Of a stretch of 64,000 nucleotides of DNA, positions 31,651 through 41,800 are shown piece by piece. The position numbers and the translations under genes were made by a program. The notes beneath the pieces were generated by a model, which saw only the letters and a list, made by a program, of their open reading frames with translations, was not told where the DNA came from and did no database searches. Origin of the DNA: a virus; IMG/VR virus record IMGVR_UViG_3300035670_000112, positions 1 to 64,000 of that record; one strand, given 5' to 3'. Position 1 is the first letter of the stretch, and each line of letters starts with the position of its first letter.

Positions 31651-32082
31651 ATGACAAGGGAGGATGCCGACTTCAACACGATGTTGATAAGAGAGGAAGT
31701 GAATGAGCTTCTGTCCGCACTGTCAACGAATAATGACCTTACAGAACTGTGCGATGCATATTTCGATGTGCTCTGGGTGGTCACCCAATCAGCAATGCTG
31801 AACGGGCTCAATATAAACGACCTCTGCAGAGCGGGCTTTTACAGCAACATGTCAAAGTTCTGCAACACATACGAGGAGGCACTTGATACTGTGGAAGCCT
31901 ACGCCAAGGGAGAACATCCTGCAAAGTATGGTACACAGATCGAATGTAGGATAGACGAGAACAGGGATGGGAGTTTCACTGTAAAGAGAGCATCCGATTC
32001 CAAGATACTCAAGTCGATCAATTTCAAAGAACCTGATTTTTCATTCATAGTACAGAGAGCAAAGGAACATGGGACAGTGTGA
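31651..32082 (+). CDS. MazG-like nucleotide pyrophosphohydrolase
   Basis: 143 residues from MTREDADFNTML; an earlier in-frame ATG at 31567 is possible but overlaps the preceding gene by 80 nt. REEVNELLSAL and ELCDAYFDVLWVVTQSAM supply the E-E-x-x-E and D-x-x-x-D metal-binding helices of all-alpha NTP pyrophosphatases. The C-terminal part is less usual. Placed beside ribonucleotide reductase, it likely adjusts nucleotide pools, or ppGpp as proposed for some phage MazG proteins. Confidence 0.75.
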   Translation: MTREDADFNTMLIREEVNELLSALSTNNDLTELCDAYFDVLWVVTQSAMLNGLNINDLCRAGFYSNMSKFCNTYEEALDTVEAYAKGEHPAKYGTQIECRIDENRDGSFTVKRASDSKILKSINFKEPDFSFIVQRAKEHGTV

Positions 32083-35029
32083 AGAGTACTTCAAAGGTGA
32101 TGAGCTTGCAGTTTCAGTATGGCAGGGTAAATATGCTGCAGATGGGGAGATCACCCCTGATGACATGCATAGACGCATGGCAAAAGAGTTTGCAAGGATT
32201 GAAAAACAGTATTCTGATTCTTCAGAACCCTGGGAAATAAGAGTTGTAAAGACTGAGAATCTGAGCAGATACGGAAAAGATAGAAAACCTCTTGTAGAAA
32301 GTGTGATATACGATCTGTTCAAGGATTTCAAGTACATAGTACCTCAGGGTTCCATTATGTACGGGCTTGGAAGGAATGATAAGTACATCTCATTGAGCAA
32401 TTGCTTTGTCATTGATTCAGCAAAGGACAGTTATGGAGGCATCTTCAAGACCGAACAGGAGCAGATCCAATTGATGAAACGCAGAGGAGGTGTAGGTCAT
32501 GATATCTCAAACTTACGTCCTGAAGGTACTGCAGTGAGCAATTCAGCGGGAACATCAACAGGAGTGGTCTCTTTCATGGAAAGATTCTCCAACGCTACAA
32601 GAGAGGTTGCTCAAGCAGGAAGAAGAGGTAAATAAAAATGTGCCTCAAAACTATGTGAACCTATAAATATAGGGTGTCTGAGGAGATTCAGGCTAACGGT
32701 GGAAACTATAATTTTGCCAAAAAATTATAATAATACCGTGCTAAGCATTTGTATATTTATGTTTTTGTTAGAAGGAAGAAGAAATAATCCTATTCCAAAA
32801 GGTAAAAGAAAGGGATTGTTCTTTGAGTATACAAATGAAAGTGTAACGACTATCGAACGGGTAACTGTCACAGTTGACAGTGAGTAACCAAGTAGAGTAC
32901 ATTTAAGGTGAAATTCCTTAAGTGGAAGCGCATAGGTGAGTAGAAACGTAGTTCTACTTGAAGATATAGTCTAAACGTGAAGAAATTCACTTTTGGCATT
33001 AATGTTAAGTATTGATATCAATCATCCTGATGTTGCCAAGTTCGCAACGATCAAATCGGATCTTACAAAAGTTACAGGAGCAAATATATCAATAAGGGTC
33101 AATGATGAGTTCATGAAAGCTGTTGAGAATGATGAAGATTATATTCTCAGATGGCCCTGTGATAAAGAAATAGATGAGGAAATTGCTTTTAGACACCCAT
33201 ATAATGAAAGTATAATAGGCGAGTGGGGAAGTGTCACAAAGAAAATTAAAGCAAAAGAACTTTGGGATACTATCATTGAACAGGCAAGAAATAATGCTGA
33301 ACCAGGTGTAATGTTCTGGGATAATGTGATGAAAGGCTCTCCTGACAGTGTATATGAGGAATACAGACCTGTCAGCAGTAATCCCTGTGGTGAACAGTTC
33401 CTTCAACCGTACGATAGTTGTAGACTGATGTGTCTGAATCTGTTCTCGTTTGTAAATGATCCATTCACTGATGATGCAGAGATCGATTATGATAAACTGT
33501 ATCAGGTGGCCTATGAGCAACAGAGACTGATGGACGATCTTGTTGATCTTGAGATAGAGCATGTCGACCGTATCATTGAGAAGATAGAGAATGACCCACA
33601 GGATGACCTTATCAAGGGTACTGAACTTCAGCTTTGGAAGAACATCAGACAGACTGCACAGAGTGGTAGACGTACAGGCAGTGGTATAACTGCTCTTGGA
33701 GACATGCTTGCTGCAATAGGAGTAAAATATGATTCTGATGAAGGTCTTGAGGTAGTTGAGAAAGTGATGTCGACCAAGATGAGAGGTGAGTTGGACTGTA
33801 CGATCGATCTTGCCATTCTGAGAGGAAAGATTGAGGGATGGGATCCTAAAAAGGAATTCGGTACAGTAGTGGGTTATAAGGACACGAGATCAGTGGATAT
33901 AAAGACTATAGGGAATGATTTCTACCTTTCATTGATCAGAACCTTCCCTGAACAGGCTTCCCGTATGATCGATCACGGACGGAGGAACATCTCCTGGAGT
34001 ACGATTGCTCCGACAGGCAGTGTAAGTATCCTTACAGGAACTTCAAGTGGTTGTGAGCCATTGTTCATGCCTTTCTATATGAGAAGGAAGAAGGTCAATC
34101 CTGACAATACTGATGTACGGGTGGATTTCGTTGATCAGAATGGGGACTCATGGCAGGAATTTGCAGTATTGCATCCTAAATTCAAGGATTGGTGCATCAC
34201 AGCATTCGGATTGAATGAGACTGCACAGGAAAGATTGAATGATAAGGATACTTTACAGAATCTTTTCACGAAGTCTCCATGGTACGGTGCAACTGCAAAT
34301 GATATCGATTGGAAAAAACGAGTGGAGATGCAAGCTGTGTTGCAAAAATATACTACCAATGCGATCAGTACTACACTTAACTTGCCTGAGGATACTACTA
34401 CAGAGACCGTGAGTGAGATATATCTGCACTCTTGGAAACAAGGTCTCAAAGGACAGACGGTTTATAGAGAAGGGTCACGTAGCGGAGTACTGGTGAATAT
34501 AGATAACAAGCAGCAAAAGACATCATTTGAGTATCATGATGCTCCTAAACGTCCTTTATGTCTGCCTGTGGACATTCACACAACGGTTTCCAAAGGAGTC
34601 AAATGGAATGTCATTGTCGGACTGTTCGATGGTAGACCATATGAAGTGTTCGCAGTACCTTACTTCACCAATGAGACATCTCTGGAACTATGTAAGGTCA
34701 AAAAAGGAAGATACGACCTGCTCAGGAACGGTGAAACATACAGTGAGGACATAACCTCTCAGATCACTGATGAGCAGGATGTACTGACGCGAATGGTAAG
34801 TACAGCATTGCGACACGGAGCTGATATCACATTCATCGTAGAACAGTTGAACAAGTCCCATGGTGATATCACCAGCTTCAGTAAAGCTATTGCAAGAACT
34901 CTAAAGAAATACATAGATGAGAGGAAGATGGTATCAAGAGCAACCTGCACTGAATGTGGAAGTAATAACCTGGTTTTTGAAGAGGGTTGCCTTTCATGTA
35001 AGGACTGCGGTTCGTCCAAATGTGGGTAG
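32069..35029 (+). CDS. nrdJ: Class II (adenosylcobalamin-dependent) ribonucleotide reductase, split by an intron
   Basis: Exon 1 32069-32629 (187 codons, ending QAGRRG) and exon 2 32996-35029 (resuming ALMLSIDINHPDV) give 864 residues with the frame kept. Landmarks: ISLSNCFV with the first redox Cys, GGVGHDISNLRPEGT, finger-loop NPCGEQ (about residue 315) with the thiyl-radical Cys, and APTGSVSILTGTSSGCEP (about 524). A TSCPD-type domain (KGVKWNVIVGLFDGRPYEVF) and the cysteine-rich tail CTECGSNN...CLSCKDCGSSKCG are typical of class II enzymes. Makes dNTP precursors during infection and needs B12, which Bacteroidota hosts import. Splice positions are inferred from the frame and should be within a base or two. 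Confidence 0.9.
32630..32995 (+). other. Small group I intron in the reductase gene
   Basis: 366 bp, no endonuclease. Exon 1 ends in T, the intron ends in G, and the P7-like GATATAGTCT appears at about 32963, as in the helicase intron. A 62-residue ORF inside shows no nuclease motif. Confidence 0.75.
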
Positions 35030-35047
35030 ATAATCAGTAAAGTAATA

Positions 35048-35134
35048 GAGCGAAACTCTTGATCAGAGTAGAAACAGCCGTAAATTCCATGGATCAGCTC
35101 GGTGATAATGGTGGTAACATATACCCACCCGCTC
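35048..35134 (+). ncRNA. Closed-stem structured element after the reductase
   Basis: GAGCG (35048-35052) pairs with CGCTC (35130-35134). Inside, ACTCT/AGAGT and a GGTGG/CCACC-type hairpin can form. Possibly 3'-UTR structure, a remnant intron or a regulatory leader for the next gene. Confidence 0.35.
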
Positions 35135-35156
35135 TTAACTTTTAATCAAAACAAAG

Positions 35157-35570
35157 ATGAGTAAATGTGAAATATGCGGCAAGGAAGGTTTTCATAAACT
35201 GAGCTGCCCAACGCAGAAGGTAACTGTGTTCCTATCGGATGAAAAAACGGATAACTTCTTTGAAGAACAAGATAAAAAGTACCTGAACGGTATAAGAGAT
35301 CAAATAGAGAAACTGACTCCATCTGATTACGAGCCTATGCCTAAAGAAACAGTGTCAATATTCAACGCTCTTATCCCTACACTTGAAGGAGACGAAGTAG
35401 AGGAGTTCATCCGTAAGTCAGAATCAGCAGAACGGGCAACAATTGACTGGAGCAGACAGATGAAACAGATGGAGTTGATTCTTGAAAAGTCACGGGTATC
35501 CAGAAGGATATCCAAATACAGCAAGGGCAACGTTCCTGTGGTCAAACGAAGTAAAGACGTAGAAGAATGA
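35157..35570 (+). CDS. Hypothetical protein with N-terminal zinc finger
   Basis: 137 residues. MSKCEICGKEGFHKLSC can bind zinc (C-x2-C...H-x3-C). The remainder is helical and charged, ending VVKRSKDVEE. Its 3' end is repeated at 36100-36120. First gene of the AT-richer accessory block. Confidence 0.65.
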   Translation: MSKCEICGKEGFHKLSCPTQKVTVFLSDEKTDNFFEEQDKKYLNGIRDQIEKLTPSDYEPMPKETVSIFNALIPTLEGDEVEEFIRKSESAERATIDWSRQMKQMELILEKSRVSRRISKYSKGNVPVVKRSKDVEE

Positions 35571-35902
35571 AAGCAGAAGAACTACGCATCGGGAATTGGG
35601 TCGAAATAAAAGACCAAGAAGTTAAGACATACGCACAGGTTGAAGGGTTAGGAAATCTCCAACACGTTGCTGGACAATTATGGTCAATTGAAGAACTTGA
35701 ACCGATACCACTAACAGAGGAATGGTTGACGCGGTTCGGGTGGAATCCGCCTAAAGACATAAGCGTATCTTTTTCATTAACCACGAACGATATTCATTTT
35801 GTAGCGGGTAACTACTACAAGAAAATTCAACACGTCCACCAACTTCAAAACCTTTTTTACTGTCTTTGTGGACAAGAATTAACACTAAAACAAATAGCAT
35901 GA
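35567..35902 (+). CDS. Conserved Bacteroidota phage/prophage protein
   Basis: 111 residues. ELRIGNWVEIK at the start, EPIPLTEEWLTRFGW in the middle and VHQLQNLFYCLCGQELTL at the end form a pattern I know from many Bacteroidota phages and prophages; function unknown. Overlaps both neighbours through ATGA junctions. Confidence 0.8.
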   Translation: MKAEELRIGNWVEIKDQEVKTYAQVEGLGNLQHVAGQLWSIEELEPIPLTEEWLTRFGWNPPKDISVSFSLTTNDIHFVAGNYYKKIQHVHQLQNLFYCLCGQELTLKQIA

Positions 35903-36081
35903 GAAAAGAATCTGCACTTACGGTTGTAATTGCATTAATTGGAATGGCTGTATATTTTTGGCTTGGATATTATAACGGAATCAAGACACCAATGGAATCA
36001 GAAAATGAAATAATACCGATACTTAGAATTGAGCAAACAGAAAACAGAATAGACACAATTTACATATACAAAAGACCATGA
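35899..36081 (+). CDS. Small single-span membrane protein
   Basis: 60 residues, one N-terminal transmembrane helix (ALTVVIALIGMAVYFWLGYY), then an acidic and basic tail. Function unknown; similar in design to phage inner-membrane accessory proteins. Confidence 0.6.
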   Translation: MRKESALTVVIALIGMAVYFWLGYYNGIKTPMESENEIIPILRIEQTENRIDTIYIYKRP

Positions 36082-36122
36082 GCAAAGAAAAAGTGAAAAG
36101 AAGTAAAGACGTAGAAGAATAG
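36078..36122 (+). pseudogene. 14-residue remnant resembling the gene at 35157
   Basis: MSKEKVKRSKDVEE joins the start (MSK) and end (VKRSKDVEE) of the 35157 product. A perfect 21-bp repeat links 35548-35568 to 36100-36120. It looks like an internally deleted copy. Confidence 0.4.
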
Positions 36123-36124
36123 CC

Positions 36125-36355
36125 ATGCCAGACATTACGATGTGTACGGGTGAGAAATGCCCACTTAAGCAGATATGCTACAGACATACTGCAAAGCCAG
36201 ATCGTTATCAAACATACTTTGCAAAAGCTCCTGTACTTGGAGGAACGTGTGAGTATTTTTGGAGGACAGAACCAAAGAAGTGCAAGTATGTAAAAAGGGA
36301 AGGTGAAAGCTGTACCCTGAATGATAACTGTACATACCCTAACTGTAAAGAATGA
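36125..36355 (+). CDS. Cysteine-rich small protein
   Basis: 76 residues with ten cysteines (C-x4-C-x4-C..., ending CTLNDNCTYPNC). Likely binds one or two metal ions. Function unknown. Overlaps the kinase gene by 4 nt. Confidence 0.65.
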   Translation: MPDITMCTGEKCPLKQICYRHTAKPDRYQTYFAKAPVLGGTCEYFWRTEPKKCKYVKREGESCTLNDNCTYPNCKE

Positions 36356-37128
36356 AAAAAAAAATGATAATATCGATTAGCGGAAAAGCAGGTTCTGGAA
36401 AGGACACTGTAGGAAAGATCATTCAGCATTTGACATCTGAGTGGGCGGAAGATGAATATAAGGATTCCGACATGCTTGCTTTTAGAAGCGATTGGCAGAT
36501 CAAAAAGTACTCTGACAAACTCAAGGACATAGTGTGTATTCTTATAGGATGTACCAGAGAGCAATTGGAAGATCAAGAGTTCAAAGAAACTCCATTGGGA
36601 GAAGAATGGACAAAATGGGGAATATTACGTCCCAACGGATCCAGAGTTATTGATATGCAGGCCACTTACGAAGAGGCTTTTGCAAGAAAGGAGAATGTCT
36701 GGCAGGATGGTTCCACAATAGAGGAAGTTAAGTTGACTCCAAGAATGGTCCTTCAGTATCTGGGAACTGACTTTGCAAGGAATGTGCTTCATCCTGATGC
36801 TTGGGTGAATGCCTTGTATTCTGAATACAGCCCGTTGTTTTACGAAAAAGATTCAGAAGGAAGAATTGAGATAGTTGAGGAAAAATGGATCATCACAGAT
36901 TCAAGATTTCCCAATGATGTCAAACGTACCCGTGAAATGGGAGGTATTCTTATAAGAGTGAACAGATCTGAATGTGAAGGTCGCAAGAATGAACACATTT
37001 CAGAAACAGCTTTGGATGATTTTGATGAATGGGATTATGTCATTGAGAACAACGGAACCATTGAAGAATTGATAGAACAGGTAAGAACGATCCTTGAAGA
37101 AGAAGGAATCATAAAAGAGAAAGAATGA
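36352..37128 (+). CDS. Deoxynucleoside monophosphate kinase
   Basis: 258 residues. P-loop GKAGSGKDT at about residues 11-19, FRSDWQIKKYSDKLKDI after it, and a lid-type region rich in charged residues, with TDSRFPNDVKRTREMGG near the end. The pattern fits phage dNMP kinases (T4 gene 1 type). Converts dNMPs, perhaps from degraded host DNA, to dNDPs, complementing the reductase. Codon use is AT-richer than that of the replication genes. Confidence 0.85.
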   Translation: MKKKMIISISGKAGSGKDTVGKIIQHLTSEWAEDEYKDSDMLAFRSDWQIKKYSDKLKDIVCILIGCTREQLEDQEFKETPLGEEWTKWGILRPNGSRVIDMQATYEEAFARKENVWQDGSTIEEVKLTPRMVLQYLGTDFARNVLHPDAWVNALYSEYSPLFYEKDSEGRIEIVEEKWIITDSRFPNDVKRTREMGGILIRVNRSECEGRKNEHISETALDDFDEWDYVIENNGTIEELIEQVRTILEEEGIIKEKE

Positions 37129-37559
37129 AAATAGATTGGAATGAGATACTTGGACCTATTAAGATAGCTGAGTTGACATATGGAAAGGATGCATCAAGAT
37201 TCAATGGTCTGAACATCATCATCAAGGAGATAAATGACGTATCTGACAGATGGTTGGATTTCATCAAAGAGAACTGTATCCCAAAAAATGCAGTCTCTGA
37301 CAGAGGGAGTAAGGATATACTTGATGCACTTAACTGTGTAATGACCGATATCGAAATGCTCAGGGACAATAAATGGCAACCTGATGAGGAGTCATGCAGA
37401 TGTACACTTGAGAATCTTGAACTGATAAGGGATCATATCATGACACATGGGTCATATACTGACAATGAAAAGGTCATGTTTGAACGTAAAAGCAGTCCCT
37501 TAAAGGAAGGGGATATGAGTTATCCAGAATTGACAAAGCCTGAAGATGTCGAAAGTTAG
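37125..37559 (+). CDS. Hypothetical protein
   Basis: 144 residues, mostly helical (LDALNCVMTDIEMLRDNKWQ...). ATGA overlap with the kinase. No family recognised. Ends 23 bp before the first attC-like site of the second group. Confidence 0.6.
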   Translation: MKIDWNEILGPIKIAELTYGKDASRFNGLNIIIKEINDVSDRWLDFIKENCIPKNAVSDRGSKDILDALNCVMTDIEMLRDNKWQPDEESCRCTLENLELIRDHIMTHGSYTDNEKVMFERKSSPLKEGDMSYPELTKPEDVES

Positions 37560-37582
37560 GGGTATCTTTGGTAACGTTTTGC

Positions 37583-37656
37583 AGCTAACATAAGTGGCTG
37601 CTTGTAAGAACTTCTGAATTAAAAACAAATGCTTGTAGCAGCCATTTTTGTTAGGT
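37583..37656 (+). repeat. attC-like site 9 (74 bp)
   Basis: AGCTAAC at 37583-37589, GTTAGGT at 37650-37656. The arm AAGTGGCTGCTTGTAAG pairs with CTTGTAGCAGCCATTT. An ATG at 37629 in the loop opens a 14-codon frame through the R' box. Confidence 0.7.
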
Positions 37657-37684
37657 GCTGTTATAAGTTGTAAAAATTACGGTA

Positions 37685-37876
37685 ATGGAAAACGAAACAA
37701 AAAAATTAACACAAAAAGAATTAGAAGCAAGAGCATTAATTGCAGGTGATTTGCTACGAGAAGGTGAAGTAACAAGAGTTGAAACGTTCAGAGTTGAAAT
37801 TGATGCTGCTCTTGGTGAAAATACTGGCGATTTGAAGTTTGAAAAGAACACAGACTTTGAAGATGGTACGATGTAG
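37685..37876 (+). CDS. Cassette gene, hypothetical
   Basis: 63 residues (MENETKKLTQKELEARALIAGDLLREGEV...). Charged and helical N-terminus. Its stop is 14 bp before attC 10. No family recognised. Confidence 0.6.
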   Translation: MENETKKLTQKELEARALIAGDLLREGEVTRVETFRVEIDAALGENTGDLKFEKNTDFEDGTM

Positions 37877-37889
37877 TAATTTTTATTGC

Positions 37890-37940
37890 TTATAACGATT
37901 TGCTAAACAACGTTTCAATGTTGTTTAGGTACTGTTAAAC
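37890..37940 (+). repeat. attC-like site 10 (51 bp)
   Basis: TTATAAC at 37890-37896, GTTAAAC at 37934-37940, arms CTAAACAACGT and ATGTTGTTTAG. Short but well paired, with a very small loop. Confidence 0.65.
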
Positions 37941-37947
37941 CGATAAA

Positions 37948-38184
37948 ATGAACGACATGGAAAAGATTTTAATAGCACTAAAGGTTATTCAAGTTGTTTC
38001 AAATATTGATAGAAAAAAGAACGGACTTGAGTATTTGGGTAGAGGGTTTTCTAAAGCATACAGACTAAATCCATTTAACCCGTTAAGTTACATAATTGTA
38101 ATTGTGGCGATACCTATGACGATAATTCTCTATGGATTTATAGGTTTTTTCAAGCAGGTAACAAATCCATTTGAATGGGACTGA
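37948..38184 (+). CDS. Small membrane protein
   Basis: 78 residues with one strong transmembrane helix (YIIVIVAIPMTIILYGFIGFF) near the C-terminus. Last cassette-like gene. Function unknown. Confidence 0.6.
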   Translation: MNDMEKILIALKVIQVVSNIDRKKNGLEYLGRGFSKAYRLNPFNPLSYIIVIVAIPMTIILYGFIGFFKQVTNPFEWD

Positions 38185-38194
38185 ATTAATTAAG

Positions 38195-38284
38195 ATGAAC
38201 GACATCACTAAGCACCTGCTGAAAGAATACCTACCGATTGTAATTGCCTTTATCTTGGGAGTGATAATGGGTTTATATCTCTGA
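38195..38284 (+). CDS. Very small membrane protein
   Basis: 29 residues (MNDITKHLLKEYLPIVIAF...), one transmembrane helix. Starts like its upstream neighbour (MNDMEK), suggesting a small duplication. Confidence 0.45.
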   Translation: MNDITKHLLKEYLPIVIAFILGVIMGLYL

Positions 38285-38295
38285 TGCATTATTTA

Positions 38296-38330
38296 AAAGG
38301 GGGAAGGGTTATTCCTTTCCCCCCTTTTTG
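38296..38330. terminator. Bidirectional terminator between convergent blocks
   Basis: AAGGGGGAAGG pairs with CCTTTCCCCCCTT, flanked by A and T runs on both sides. It separates the plus-strand accessory genes from the minus-strand late operon. Confidence 0.75.
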
Positions 38331-38340
38331 CAGTCATTGG

Positions 38341-38496
38341 TCACTTTACCTTCTTGAGTCTCGGATTAGCTTTTTTTGCAGCAGGTGATGCTTTTCTGGT
38401 AGATGATGCAAGGATTGCTCCTGCACTCTTCATACTCACTCCCTGTTGCTTTGCTATCTTAGACTGTACTGCTTTGAATCCTGGGTGCTTTTTCAT
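38341..38496 (-). CDS. Small basic protein
   Basis: 51 residues (MKKHPGFKAVQSKIAKQQG...LKKVK), Lys/Ala-rich. A pattern familiar from small Crassvirales late proteins; probably binds nucleic acid or is packaged. ATGA overlap with the gene upstream. Last gene of the late operon. Confidence 0.75.
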   Translation of the reverse strand: MKKHPGFKAVQSKIAKQQGVSMKSAGAILASSTRKASPAAKKANPRLKKVK

Positions 38497-38588
38497 TTTT
38501 TTACAGTTTTTGTTTTACTGCCCTTCATCTTAATTGCTCCTCCACATTTCATCTTGGAGGGTTTTGTTGTGGTCATTGTTTTCTTCAT
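38493..38588 (-). CDS. Very small lysine-rich protein
   Basis: 31 residues (MKKTMTTTKPSKMKCGGAIKMKG...). Overlaps the next gene by 4 nt and follows the previous stop by 1 nt, which supports it as real. Confidence 0.5.
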   Translation of the reverse strand: MKKTMTTTKPSKMKCGGAIKMKGSKTKTVKK

Positions 38589-38589
38589 T

Positions 38590-38877
38590 TCAGCATTTCC
38601 ATCTTTTACGTGCCTGTCTCAATCTACTGTTAGGGTCCTTGGCAGCATCAGGATACATCTTCATCTGTCCTGCTGAACGGGCACAGAACGATTTTCTTCT
38701 TGCAGCTCTTGGACCACTTGGGTCATCCTCTGTGACCGCTGTCTTCAATTTTGATCCTGGATTGGCCTTTCTATAGGCATTCACTCCTTTCTGTGTCATT
38801 CCTGCACCTGAGGAGGTGGATCTGTAATTCCCCCCTTTTCCTGTCGTCCTTTTTATCGGATTCTCTTTCTTTGCCAT
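38590..38877 (-). CDS. Small basic phage protein (DUF6321-like)
   Basis: 95 residues. GAGMTQKGVNAYRKANPGSKLKTAV, RAARRKSFCARSAGQM and the final Arg/Lys stretch ending RKRWKC match a family seen in many large phages. Strongly basic, probably virion-associated or DNA-binding. Lies 1 nt downstream of the giant 1,805-residue protein gene. Confidence 0.8.
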   Translation of the reverse strand: MAKKENPIKRTTGKGGNYRSTSSGAGMTQKGVNAYRKANPGSKLKTAVTEDDPSGPRAARRKSFCARSAGQMKMYPDAAKDPNSRLRQARKRWKC

Positions 38878-38878
38878 G

Positions 38879-41800
38879 TTAAAGTGATATGAAGTATTTC
38901 AATCTTTCCTCTGGATAGAACCAGTCTGTGACAGTCTCATACAATGGTATCTGTCTGTTTGCCCATACCTGTAGTTTGAGTGTTCCCTTGTTCCTTCCAG
39001 CCTTGTATTCCTTGAAGAAGTCATCATCGCTGAATATTGCAGAAGGATCGATCGTTTTGGTTATGCTCAGTATGGAGTCCAACTGATCCAATGCTGCAGA
39101 GGGTGACTGTACGATGGCAGTGATCTCAGTGGCATTCCATACAGGAATGAATATACCGAGGTCCGTGGAGAATCTCTGTGCCTGATATGCTGCCATATTG
39201 AGGAACCAGTTGTCATCATCGTCCCCTGCAAGTCCTGTGAGTATACCTGCAAACACGGTTGCTGCAAGGAAATATCCCACTTCGATCATACTGCGTCTCA
39301 TATTGGCCTGTTGCATAGGGGTCATCCTGTCATATATTTCCTTGGATGTAGCAAGACTGAACTGTCCAGCCTTTATCTCATTCCAGAGTGCAGTCATGAA
39401 CCTTGCTCCCAGAGTATAGTACATTCCTTCGATCTCCTCATTCAGAGTGTAGCTTTTGTAAGGTGATTCGAACCTTCTGTTTATGCCTGAGGGTATCCAT
39501 TTTCTGAAGAGCATTGCTGCCCTTCCCAGCGCATATCTCTGTATCGCAGATCGGTCATTCGTATTGTAGATACCGTGCAGTTTCTGATTGACCGCCTGTA
39601 TCTTCAGTGAGAAGTTGTCCATGTCTATATCGGTCACTTCCGATCCGTCAAGGTTCTTCACACCATCTATGAGCTCAAGTCTGCCGTTCTCCACAACAAG
39701 TGCATCATACAGTGATATCTCATTGCCGTCTGGTCCCATGAGTTTTCTATTGTATGCAAGTGCAAGTGCCATACGGCTCTGCATCTGATGTTCCCCAAGA
39801 TGGTTGAGAAGGAAGAATGATGACTCTTTGAACATCCTTCCCCATTTTCCCCTGTCAGCATTCACGGATGACACCCTTGATTCGAAATCCTGAAGTGCAT
39901 CGAACCTTTCAAGGAACAGTCTCAGTTTGTTCGATGAGGTCAGATTGCCTGAATCTCCCATGAGTCCTGCGATACCTTCCCTTCCTGCCTGCCAGTATGC
40001 CTTACGTGCCTTTGAAAGGTCCTCGTGGGTCACATACTGTTTTGCAAATGCCTCCTCACGTACAAGGGCATTTCCCAAGGTGACGTTGGAAAGACCTGCG
40101 AATATGTTGAGTCCCAGTTTATTGATGGCAGTATACTTGGTGAGGGCATCTATTGCCTTCGATGAGGGGACATGACGGTCATTCTTGGTCTCACCATAAT
40201 AGATCATGTCGATATAGGATCTGTATCTATCGTATATGTTGCCTCCTTCCCTACTCTCTGGTGTCCCTTTGAGTGATGCGAACTTGCTGAGAAGACCTGC
40301 ATCCGCCACCTTTCTGCTTCTCATCACATGGTCACCTATCTCTATCACACTCTGAATATGTGTCAGATTCCTGTGTCTGTTCATCATGTTGGCATACAGT
40401 ACCAGTGATGATGTCGCATCCAAGGAAAGATCATTGGTATCCTTCAGTCGTGTAGAGTAGTATATCGGAACACTCTTTATCACCTTACCAGTCACATCGA
40501 AATGCTTGAGACCGTAGGCGGTATCGTCCTCAACCTTTGTGAGTGTCTCAACAAGTGATTCCTTTACAGCCTTCAATCCTCCCTCTGAAAGGGTCCTTTC
40601 CACAAGATCCTTCCGTATCTGAGGGGCCAACGGACTGTTCCTGTAAGTATCATTCATATGGGAGTTCATCCTTGACCTTCTGTCCATGTAACCCTCATAG
40701 TAACGTTTCTTTGCAGCACTGTTCATTATATCATCGAACTGTGGATTCGAATATATGGAGGCCTTCGGTACCGCAAATTCCTTTCTGAATCTGACATTAC
40801 CGTTCATATCCTCCCATATACGGTCGTTCTTCCATCTGTTCAAAGAGTTCATGGCACGTTTGACCCCCTTTGCAATGTGCAGATCGTTCTTTATAAGATA
40901 TGTCTGCCATGTGGTAGGGTGTGCAGATCTCACCTCATAGTACCTGTCGATGTCCTTCTGGAATTTAAGCTCCTGTTCGATGAATCTGCGCTCCTTGTCG
41001 GCAATGATGTTCTTGAAATCAGGATTGAGATCATTGTTCCTCTCATACCATTCATTCTCTGATTCAATGTACTCCTGATCGATGTTTATGTCACGTTTCC
41101 TTATTCTGAGACGTTCAATAGGATCCTCTGGAAGACCCAGTCGTCTGTGAAGCTCCTCATAGAACAGCTTTTTGCTCTCGTTGTACTGTGACATGTTGTA
41201 ACGGGTCACAAGATTGCCTGTAGGCTTTCCTGTTGAATCCCTTTCGTACATCCATGCGGTATCTGCCACTCCTGATGCCTTCAGTTCATCATCAAGACGG
41301 AAGAGGTATTGCATATCATCGTATGTCTGTCTCTGTGCGGCCAGTATCCTGTCCTTTACAAGTCTGTCAGTCAGTGCAAGCAGTTGATCTGGACTCTCTG
41401 CGAGAGATACAAGCTCCTTGTTGTACCAGTTGATGTCAGCAGATATGAAGGAGGGATCGGTGATCTTCATCAGTTCCTCAAGTTCCCTCTCAACTGCAGC
41501 ATCCCTCTCTTCAGGGGTCATACGCTTATCCTTGTAATATGCCTCCAGAAAAGGTTTCATGGTGTACACATAAATGCTCCTTGAATAGTAGGAATAGTCA
41601 TTGTCCATCTGTGTTATACCTGAATTGATGTTCTCCAGTGCCTCGATAAGGGCAACATGATGTTGAAGGTCTGCCTCCTGTGCACCAGATCTCTTCTGTG
41701 TCCTCATGTCGGAACGGGTCTCAACGAGAAGTGAGGATACCAGTGGTCTGTAGATGTGAAGATATTTGTACATGTCATTCACCACATCGGCAAATTGAGC

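Noticed and set aside
32699-32887. 62-residue ORF in the reductase intron
   Set aside because: No endonuclease motif and it covers intron core structure; treated as chance.
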